Shown: in pieces, positions 7,076 through 13,592 of the stretch
Numbering within the stretch: position 1 is the stretch's first letter
Layout: each line of letters starts with the position of its first letter
From: an uncultured Pirellulaceae bacterium
Lineage (GTDB): Bacteria > Planctomycetota > Planctomycetia > Pirellulales > Pirellulaceae
Assembly: GCA_938010615.1 (NCBI GenBank)
Contig: CALLUY010000010.1
Location: 1 to 33,532, forward strand
Length of the DNA stretch: 33,532 nucleotides
Reading direction: 5' to 3'
Position numbers and translations under genes: made by a program
Notes under the pieces: generated by a model
Databases searched by the model: none
The model's input: the letters and a program-made list of their open reading frames with translations, nothing else
Told to the model about the DNA's origin: nothing

Positions 7076-7375
7076 CAAGTCCGACGCGGTCCGACCATTC
7101 ACTTGCGAGTTTTGGAGTTGCACACTTTCAGTCACGAAGTGACGACATGTATTAGCCGTGGACGCAAGTCCATGGTTACGGTTAATGAACCGCCGCTGAG
7201 TGCCGAAGGCACGGCAGGAGCCAAGCTTTTCACTGCCGCAATTTTCCTGCCGTCCTTTCAGGACTGCCGATTAGTGCGACAACGTTTCCATGGACTTGCG
7301 TCCATGGCTAATACATGCCGTGCTTTCAGCACTAAACACAGCAATTTCAAAACGTGCGCCTCGGGGTTGTATTCG
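7076..7375. repeat. Nested palindromic repeat cluster
   Basis: A nearly perfect inverted repeat of 31 bp (7144-7175 and 7288-7318, core GGACGCAAGTCCATGG) has one mismatch and encloses about 110 bp. Inside and around it are mini-hairpins with GAA or TTTC loops: GTCACGAAGTGAC (about 7131-7143), GTGCCGAAGGCAC, GTCCTTTCAGGAC and GTGCTTTCAGCAC. Outside lie degraded ends of the CCCGACGCG element: CAATGCAAGTCCGACGCG (about 7073-7090), with GAGTTTTGGAGTTGCACAC at about 7108-7126, and TTTCAAAACGTGCGCCTCGG (about 7345-7364). One repeat family thus appears inserted in another. This accounts for most of the 454-bp gap before the ABC transporter. Confidence 0.75.
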
Positions 7376-7461
7376 GATTTATTTCAGCACCTATTCATCA
7401 TGTTCATCCTGTCAGATAATCACGGTGAAACAACCACAGCTTTAATCCAAATACGTCGTAG

Positions 7462-9312
7462 ATGCGTCCTGTCCCGCCAGCCAAAAACAAAGACAACTCC
7501 TCTGCCCTTTCTCGATTCTTCGGCGTCTTTCGCTATAGCAAAGAAGCAATCAACCTTGTCTGGACAACCGACAAACGGCTGACGCTGATCCTTCTTGCAC
7601 TGACGATCTTCGCCGGCGTCATCCCAGGAGCCATCGCTTACGTAGGCAAGCTGATTGTCGATGCCGTTGTGCTGGCCGTCGAAACGGATTTGCCCGCCGA
7701 TCGGTGGATGGTCCTCAAGTGGATTGGCGTCGAAGCATTCCTGATTATCTTGATGGCCGCGGCACAACGAACACTGATGGTTTCCAACTCCCTGTTGCGG
7801 GCTCTGCTTGGCCAGCGAGTCAACATCATGATCCTCGAGAAAGCTCAAACGCTGGAGCTTTCGCATTTCGAAGACTCCGAATTCTACGACAAACTAACCC
7901 GCGCCCGTCGCGAGGCTTCTTCGCGGCCGCTGTCTTTGGTGACGAAGACCTTCGGTTTAGTGCAAAACGCGATCACGCTACTGACCTATGGATGGTTGCT
8001 GATTCAGTTTTCGTGGCTGGCGGTGCTTGGACTGATCGTTGCAGCGTTGCCGGCGTTTTTCGTCGAAACTTATTTCTCCGGTGCGGCGTTTCGGCTGTTT
8101 CGCTGGCAAGTCCCCGAAACGCGGAAACGGAACTATCTGGAATGGTTGCTGGCCAGAGAGGACTATGTCAAAGAAGTCAAACTCTTTGGCGCCGGCGAAT
8201 TGTTCTTGCAACGCTACCGTGACATCTTTGAAAAACTTTACGCCGAAGACAAAGCCCTCACACTGAAGCGCGGCATGTGGGGATTCCTACTGGGCGTGCT
8301 CAGTTCGATTGCCTTCTACGCAGCCTACGGTTGGATCGGTTGGTCGGCGGCGATCGGCTCGATCACGTTGGGCGGTATGACGATGTATCTGCTGATCTTC
8401 AAGCAAGGTCAATCTTCGATCGCTGCGATGCTGACCTCGATCGGCAAGATGTATGAGGACAATCTGTATCTGTCGAACCTCTATGAATATCTTGACGAGC
8501 CGGTCAATAAAGTCGACGGCACTGCGACGTCGGGTTCAAAGCCTGGCGATGGCGTGCGGTTTGAGAACGTCTCATTCACCTATCCCGGATCGGGCAAGAA
8601 AGAAGGGACTCCTGCCCTCAGTGAAATCAACCTCCACCTTCAGCCCGGCCAGAAGCTGGCGTTGGTTGGAGAAAACGGTTCCGGCAAAACGACATTGATC
8701 AAGCTGCTGACGCGTTTGTACGTTCCCACCGAAGGCCGCGTATTGCTGGACGGTTTGGATTTGAACGATTGGCAATTGGAAGCGTTGCGCGATCGAATCG
8801 GCGTGATTTTTCAGGACTTCGTACGCTACCAATTGAAAGTCGGCGAGAACATTGGTGTCGGCGACGTGGCGAATTTTGAGGCTCGTGATCAACAAGTCGC
8901 TGCCGCGGAAAAGGGCATGGCCGAACCGTTTATTGATCAGATGGAATTGGGCTACGAAACGCAGCTTGGCCGTTGGTTCAAGGACGGCCGCGAGTTGTCA
9001 GGCGGCGAGTGGCAAAAGATCGCGTTGTCCCGAGCGTTCATGCGCAAGCAAGCCGACATTCTGGTACTCGACGAGCCCACGTCTGCGATGGACGCCGAAG
9101 CCGAGGCCCGTATTTTCGATCACTTCCGTGAGGCAACGAAGCAGCAAATGGCGATTTTGATTTCTCACCGCTTCAGCACTGTCCGCATGGCTGACCAGAT
9201 CATCGTATTAGCCAAAGGCAAGATGATCGAACGTGGATCGCATGAGGAGCTGATGCAGATGAATGGCCACTACGCTCACCTGTTTGAAATTCAAGCCAAG
9301 GGCTATCAGTAA
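7462..9312 (+). CDS. ABC exporter, fused membrane and ATPase domains
   Basis: The 616-residue half-transporter has a type I exporter membrane domain (about 40-320) with several hydrophobic segments (for example LTLILLALTIFAGVIPGAIA, WLAVLGLIVAALPAFF, FLLGVLSSIAFYAAYGWIGW). A nucleotide-binding domain follows at about 365-610. It contains Walker A GENGSGKT (403-410), a Q-loop in IFQDFVRY, the signature LSGGEWQKIALSRA (512-525), Walker B ILVLDEPTSAMD (533-544) and the switch histidine in ILISHRFSTV (H569). All key residues are present, so it should work as a homodimer in the cytoplasmic membrane. A W/K in place of RQR in the signature (GGEWQK) is typical of a bacterial subgroup of lipid or peptide exporters, but the substrate cannot be named. 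It is a single gene with no adjacent partner. Confidence 0.92.
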   Translation: MRPVPPAKNKDNSSALSRFFGVFRYSKEAINLVWTTDKRLTLILLALTIFAGVIPGAIAYVGKLIVDAVVLAVETDLPADRWMVLKWIGVEAFLIILMAAAQRTLMVSNSLLRALLGQRVNIMILEKAQTLELSHFEDSEFYDKLTRARREASSRPLSLVTKTFGLVQNAITLLTYGWLLIQFSWLAVLGLIVAALPAFFVETYFSGAAFRLFRWQVPETRKRNYLEWLLAREDYVKEVKLFGAGELFLQRYRDIFEKLYAEDKALTLKRGMWGFLLGVLSSIAFYAAYGWIGWSAAIGSITLGGMTMYLLIFKQGQSSIAAMLTSIGKMYEDNLYLSNLYEYLDEPVNKVDGTATSGSKPGDGVRFENVSFTYPGSGKKEGTPALSEINLHLQPGQKLALVGENGSGKTTLIKLLTRLYVPTEGRVLLDGLDLNDWQLEALRDRIGVIFQDFVRYQLKVGENIGVGDVANFEARDQQVAAAEKGMAEPFIDQMELGYETQLGRWFKDGRELSGGEWQKIALSRAFMRKQADILVLDEPTSAMDAEAEARIFDHFREATKQQMAILISHRFSTVRMADQIIVLAKGKMIERGSHEELMQMNGHYAHLFEIQAKGYQ

Positions 9313-9378
9313 GGAGCAAACTGAAGATCGTTGTCCTGAAGAAGCGTGGCCATTCGGTCGAGCGACCCGAAAAATTGC

Positions 9379-9627
9379 TCAATCACAACTCAGCCCCGGA
9401 ACGAGGCGACAAGCCGCAAGTAACCCTTTCCTAGGAATCAGCTTATTGTCTTCACCGAGGTCAAAGAATTCGTTCTGGTTTTGGTCTCTTAGTGACCAGA
9501 CCGAATCAAACATCTCCGCGTACTGTCGTAGTTTTTGCAGTGGGCTTAACGACCGTTCTTTCTCGATCCGGATTGGATCAATCCGAGAATGGTACTCGTC
9601 CCAATTTTGTTGTGGTGCAAAGCTCAT
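9379..9627 (-). CDS. Small hypothetical protein, 82 aa
   Basis: A charged, helix-rich soluble protein, with IRIEKERSLSPLQKLRQYAE followed by MFDSVWSLRDQNQNEFF. The 'SPLQKLRxYxxMFDSVW' pattern looks like a small domain found in several bacterial proteins of unknown function, sometimes beside nucleotidyltransferase-type genes; no such partner is visible here. It is convergent with the ABC transporter (66-nt gap). No signal peptide or membrane segment. I would keep it as a probable gene on the strength of its protein-like composition. Confidence 0.55.
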   Translation of the reverse strand: MSFAPQQNWDEYHSRIDPIRIEKERSLSPLQKLRQYAEMFDSVWSLRDQNQNEFFDLGEDNKLIPRKGLLAACRLVPGLSCD

Positions 9628-9689
9628 AAGACAATTTTAGCAGAGATGATTTCGTGGACCAATCTCGACAGCGCGTAAGGTTCAGCCGC

Positions 9690-9824
9690 AATACCATTCA
9701 ATGAAGCTAATTCGTTTAACGTCTAGCCGGAGGCGTCGGCGTTTTGGAGCCGCGAAACGCCGACGCCTTCGGCTAGACGTTAAACGACGATAATCGATCA
9801 AAAGCGTTTCATTGAACGGCATTG
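9690..9824. repeat. Long palindrome with 33-bp arms
   Basis: The inner arms, 9712-9744 and 9755-9787, are complementary except for one position around a 10-nt loop (core GTCTAGCCGGAGGCGTCGGC). An outer pair of about 16 bp (9690-9705 AATACCATTCAATGAA and 9809-9824) pairs with two mismatches. The rest of 9628-9947 shows no gene. The hairpin lies just after the kinase gene stop side and could end or protect its transcript. Confidence 0.85.
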
Positions 9825-9947
9825 GGTTTAGCCACGAAATACACGAAAGGACATGATCGGCAGCGCCTAGGACTTTCGTGTCATGGCATCATTTCTTGTC
9901 CCTGCATCCACGCCAGATCAATCAATGAGTTGCATCCTTTTTTCTCT

Positions 9948-11369
9948 TCAACAACTATGAGTGTCGTCCAAATTGCCAATAATCTTCTCTGTCGTCTGCT
10001 CGAACCAGTTCGCAAAATGCCTCTTGAGGTGTTCTTCGTGCGAATCACCCCATTCAACAAAATGTAAGACAGGCGAAGTCACCGCATTAGCGCAATTCTG
10101 TTCAAGCTGTCTCAGTTTCGTATTGTCGGATTCGAAAAACTCTTGGAACGCCAACGTGATTTCAATTCCGGAGATTGTAAGGAAATAGCGGCAGACTGCA
10201 CGTGGAATGTAATGGCGCACGCCAAGTTGAATTGATGTCAATGACTTCCGAACTACCTCGACAGAATTGAATTGGCGATTTCGAAATTGTTGAATCTGAA
10301 AATTAAGTGAAACGGGTTTCAATTCAGGGTTTTGTTGAAGTGCTTGAAGGTGCTTCCTAAATTTTGTGAGAACGCTTTTGTGCTTATCTTCTAGTCCATC
10401 CAATTGATAATCGCGATTTTCGTTATTCAATCGTTTCTTGATCTGCTTTGTAACTGCCAACAGGTCAATATCTGGTAACTCCCCCTCCGCGCGTTGTTTA
10501 AGTTGCTCGAATCGACTTCGTATTTCTGCAGGGGTGTCGAACCGGTTCTTAACATCATACTGGAATGCTCGATCGAAAAACGTCATCAAGTGACTCGCCA
10601 CACTTGAACCGTCCGAGTCGATCAACGCCTTGTGCCTCCGATGAGGCGATCTTGAGGAATCCGCTGAAAGGAACTCGGGGAACTTGTTAGTAAGGAGATA
10701 AAAGAAGATTCCGATTGCCAGAGTCAGATCCGACTTGAAGTCGTGTTTTGATTCGGAACCAGTAGATTCCGTTTCATGCAGCGTAAGGAAGCTGTTTCCA
10801 ATTGATTCCCGAATGGAAGTCAAGCCGTCTTCATGATCTTTAACACGATTGAAAGAAAGCCCAAAGTCGATGATGTATGGCTGAGAAATATCGCTTTCCA
10901 ACATTACAATATTCCTTGGCTTTATGTCTCTATGAGCGGTGTCTTCCGAGTGTGCGATTTCGATCGTTTTTATCAGTAGAAGGGTGAATTCGATAGCATC
11001 ATGCAGATCCATCGGTCCATTCACTTCTTGTACCTTCAATAAAGTCTGACCACTAATAAACTCCATTACGACAAAGGGCGAGATACGATCATTCTCAATC
11101 GCAGACTCAATGTTTGATTCAATGAATTTTGGGACGAGAGCATCAGTTTTGGATAATGTTCGGAGCGCAGTAACTTCTCGAAACATTCGACGACGCGATT
11201 TTGGTGTGTCGCGATCTGGTCGAAGTCTCTTCAACGCAACCGTGGTCTGATCAGACTTTCGAATCGCTTCAAAAGTATATCCTTGGCCACCGTCACCAAG
11301 AATTGACACAAATTCATATTTTTCTGTCCAAGGTCCAGACGTCCAAATTGCAGGTGGTTCGGCGGTCAT
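9948..11369 (-). CDS. Ser/Thr protein kinase with unknown C-terminal domain
   Basis: I choose the ATG at 11369 (MTAEPPAIW, 473 aa); an ATG at 11453 would add 28 residues not needed for the fold. The kinase domain covers about 18-320: glycine loop LGDGGQGYTF, catalytic lysine VALKRL (K47), FREV glutamate (E65), HRDIKPRN (146-153) and DFG (168-170). All catalytic residues are present, so it should be active. The remaining 150 residues (about 320-473) are charged and helical, then strand-rich, ending HFVEWGDSHEEHLKRHFAN; I do not recognise them. No membrane segment is seen. Rows 10321-10440 count to about 37% GC against 52% and 60% in rows sampled outside (8401 and 17041). It diverges from the second kinase across 178 bp. 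Confidence 0.88.
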   Translation of the reverse strand: MTAEPPAIWTSGPWTEKYEFVSILGDGGQGYTFEAIRKSDQTTVALKRLRPDRDTPKSRRRMFREVTALRTLSKTDALVPKFIESNIESAIENDRISPFVVMEFISGQTLLKVQEVNGPMDLHDAIEFTLLLIKTIEIAHSEDTAHRDIKPRNIVMLESDISQPYIIDFGLSFNRVKDHEDGLTSIRESIGNSFLTLHETESTGSESKHDFKSDLTLAIGIFFYLLTNKFPEFLSADSSRSPHRRHKALIDSDGSSVASHLMTFFDRAFQYDVKNRFDTPAEIRSRFEQLKQRAEGELPDIDLLAVTKQIKKRLNNENRDYQLDGLEDKHKSVLTKFRKHLQALQQNPELKPVSLNFQIQQFRNRQFNSVEVVRKSLTSIQLGVRHYIPRAVCRYFLTISGIEITLAFQEFFESDNTKLRQLEQNCANAVTSPVLHFVEWGDSHEEHLKRHFANWFEQTTEKIIGNLDDTHSC

Positions 11370-11535
11370 AGTAGAGGTCGCGATTTTTTGAGAAAGTGTT
11401 CGTGAATTGGCGATCGTAAAACAAGAGCAATAGATTCCAAAATGAAGCCGCAATCAACGGTTAAATTACTTGTTAGCATCGGCTAAAATACTGTAGCGAA
11501 TCTATCAATTTGGTAGGCTCTTGCTTTGGTTGAAA

Positions 11536-11541
11536 AAGGAG
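11536..11541 (+). promoter_or_regulatory. Shine-Dalgarno AAGGAG deciding the start of kinase 2
   Basis: AAGGAG lies 6 nt before the GTG at 11548. It fixes that GTG as the start and rules out the TTG at 11521, which has no such site. Confidence 0.75.
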
Positions 11542-11547
11542 CGAATT

Positions 11548-12717
11548 GTGCACGGTGACTACGAAGGTTGGAAGAAAGTCCGAAAACTGGGGAAAGGAGG
11601 ACAGGGAGAAGTTTGGCTGGTTCAAAAGTCATGCGATTTAGATGAATCAGAAGTTAACAACCTACACGAGCTGAGCAGGGCCATTAGGGATATTAGGGAG
11701 CTTTCGCCATCACGCTCGGAAGCCGTCGCCTCGACAATTCATGAAGTAATCAGAGATATCTCAAAGAAAAAAGTAGTGGTTGGCGCCCTCAAGGAGTTGC
11801 ATTTTACTGCACTTCACGGAGATGACGAAATTGCGAGAGGTAGGATGCGCCGCGAGCTCGAAGTTATGAAAACAGTGCAGCATCCCAATCTGCTGACCGT
11901 AGTAGAAGTTTCTTCGAGATTTGACAGCTTCATTTCGGAGTATCACGCAGGCGGGATATTGACTGACCATCTAAATCGGTTTTCTGGCCGTTCTTTAGAA
12001 GCTCTCAGAGCGGTCAGGCCATTAGTTGAAGCCGTAGGGCAACTGCATAAGTCAGGCCATGTTCATCGAGATATTAAGCCTGCAAACATATTCATCGGTG
12101 ACGAGCTTCAGTTGATTCTGGGTGATTTCGGTCTAGTTTTTCTCGAAGATAACGAAACACGCGTTTCGGAAACGTTTGAAAATGTCGGGAGCAGAGACTG
12201 GATGCCGGGTTGGGCGTACGGGATTCGAGTCGAAAGTGTAAAGCCGACTTTCGATGTGTTCAGTCTTGGAAAAGTGCTTTGGTCAATGATATCTGGTCGC
12301 CCTTTGCTCCAGCTGTGGTATTTCGATCGCGCAAGTAACTGCGTTGCTACTATGTTCCCCAATGATTCGAATATGTTGCTGATTAATGACCTTTTATCGA
12401 AATGCGTGGTTGAAGAAGAGAAAGATTGCCTCGATGACGCATCAGTGCTTCTTTCCGAAATCGATAAAACGATTCGCAAGATGGAAGTCAACGCTACTGT
12501 AATGGCAAAAGATATTGAACGTCGCTGCCGAGTCTGCGGAACCGGTGCATACAATTTGATCTGCGATAGAAACAACACCGCTTCTGGTAACTTCGGTATT
12601 CAACCGCGTGGAGTTCAAAGCTTTCGGATTTTCACCTGCTCCAAATGCGGGCATGTTGACCTATTTTCTTGTTCGGATGCCAAAAGAGATGTATTGCCAG
12701 ATGCGTGGCTCAACTAG
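11548..12717 (+). CDS. Ser/Thr protein kinase with C-terminal zinc ribbon
   Basis: The 389-residue protein begins at a GTG behind a strong ribosome binding site. The kinase core has the glycine loop LGKGGQGEVW (14-23), a catalytic lysine in ALKEL (K82), HRDIKPANI (173-181), DFG (193-195) and an activation segment with GSRDWMPGWAYG. Between the glycine loop and the lysine lies an insertion of about 50 residues (30-77), charged and probably helical, where normal kinases have about 15. Residues 325-370 form a probable zinc ribbon: CRVCG (C327, C330) and CSKCG (C364, C367) separated by 33 residues, with two more cysteines nearby (C339, C375). The family is not one I can name. The Nudix gene follows after 39 nt, which suggests co-transcription. 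Row 12361 counts to 35% GC. Confidence 0.88.
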   Translation: MHGDYEGWKKVRKLGKGGQGEVWLVQKSCDLDESEVNNLHELSRAIRDIRELSPSRSEAVASTIHEVIRDISKKKVVVGALKELHFTALHGDDEIARGRMRRELEVMKTVQHPNLLTVVEVSSRFDSFISEYHAGGILTDHLNRFSGRSLEALRAVRPLVEAVGQLHKSGHVHRDIKPANIFIGDELQLILGDFGLVFLEDNETRVSETFENVGSRDWMPGWAYGIRVESVKPTFDVFSLGKVLWSMISGRPLLQLWYFDRASNCVATMFPNDSNMLLINDLLSKCVVEEEKDCLDDASVLLSEIDKTIRKMEVNATVMAKDIERRCRVCGTGAYNLICDRNNTASGNFGIQPRGVQSFRIFTCSKCGHVDLFSCSDAKRDVLPDAWLN

Positions 12718-12756
12718 ATATTCACGACCGAAGTCAACTACCAACTGGCGGAATCT

Positions 12757-13305
12757 ATGTTTGAGTACTTAAAACTGGCGATCAAGCTACTGCATGATCG
12801 ATCTGCACGAAAGCGACTACAAGGTTTACGCCCAGTAGTAATTTGCATTGCCCAGTCACCAACAACGCGCGACTTTCTTCTAGTTCGTTCAACACATTCC
12901 GCAGATACTTGGGCGCCAGCTCAGGAGGGCATTGGCAAAGACGAGACTGTGGAAGAGGCTGCAATAAGATGTATGCAAGAGGAGTTTGGATTGAGCATTG
13001 GAAGTATCCAATACCGAAATAGCGTTTGGATCGCAGATAGAAGACTCCCTGAACGAGTTGGTGAGCGCGATATTGATGGATCAATGTTCAAAATGAAGGG
13101 CAAGTCATACTACTCAGGCCATCTGATGGTTGACGAAAACGCGCCATTAAATCTAAACCCAACAGAAGTAGTAGAGGCTGATTGGGTTGCCAAAGCCGAT
13201 TTGGCAACACACCTTTCAACACTTCCGAGCGACAAATATGTGATACTGCGGAAGGCATTTAAGGAATCGTGTTCAATTGACATTGGGCCACCAGTCGAAA
13301 AATAA
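12757..13305 (+). CDS. Nudix hydrolase-like protein with an altered Nudix box
   Basis: The 182-residue protein has a Nudix fold: a first strand GLRPVVICIAQS, the Nudix helix region (about 57-79, KDETVEEAAIRCMQEEFGL) and later strands (SYYSGHLMV; EVVEADWVAKADL). The consensus GX5EX7REUXEEXGU is kept at E63, R71 and the E75-E76 pair, but the glutamate after the arginine is cysteine (C72) and the leading glycine position holds glutamate (E57). Since E75/E76 normally bind the metal, activity may be retained but altered. Substrates of the family are nucleoside diphosphates linked to another group (ADP-ribose, NAD(H), dinucleoside polyphosphates). An N-terminal helix (FEYLKLAIKLLHDR) precedes the fold. 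It follows the zinc-ribbon kinase by 39 nt. Confidence 0.85.
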   Translation: MFEYLKLAIKLLHDRSARKRLQGLRPVVICIAQSPTTRDFLLVRSTHSADTWAPAQEGIGKDETVEEAAIRCMQEEFGLSIGSIQYRNSVWIADRRLPERVGERDIDGSMFKMKGKSYYSGHLMVDENAPLNLNPTEVVEADWVAKADLATHLSTLPSDKYVILRKAFKESCSIDIGPPVEK

Positions 13306-13512
13306 TGTTCGGTTCCAAGAAATGACAACATTTTATCTTGGTGAAAGCGGACCATGGCGGCATCGATCTTTCGCATCTTGAGCGCCCGTCAATACCGCTC
13401 TGACTCGCTGATCGGAGTTCGTTAATCCGCTTCGCCGATCGACAGCTATGTCTCCGTTTTGCAGACTTTAGAGTTCGGCGGAACGCTTCATACGCCGCCA
13501 CTTCAAATCAAG

Positions 13513-13546
13513 CAAGCCAAACTCGTGGACAAGCCAAACTCGTGGG
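13513..13546. repeat. Direct repeat, 2 x 17 bp
   Basis: CAAGCCAAACTCGTGG occurs twice with a 17-bp period (13513 and 13530). It lies in the 287-bp gap between the Nudix gene and the end of the di-heme oxidoreductase gene, where nothing else is recognisable. Confidence 0.6.
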
Positions 13547-13592
13547 CAAGCAACACCTCACAGGGTGACCGCAAGCCAGCTCTCGCTACTTT

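Noticed and set aside
6863-7582. Open frame of 239 codons across the repeat cluster at 7076-7375
   Set aside because: It is built from antisense gene, repeat and the start of the ABC gene in another frame, with no domain.
11470-11500. Promoter for kinase 2 with TAAAAT as -10
   Set aside because: A TAAAAT is present, but the hexamer 17 nt upstream matches the -35 consensus at only three positions, so it is too weak to report.
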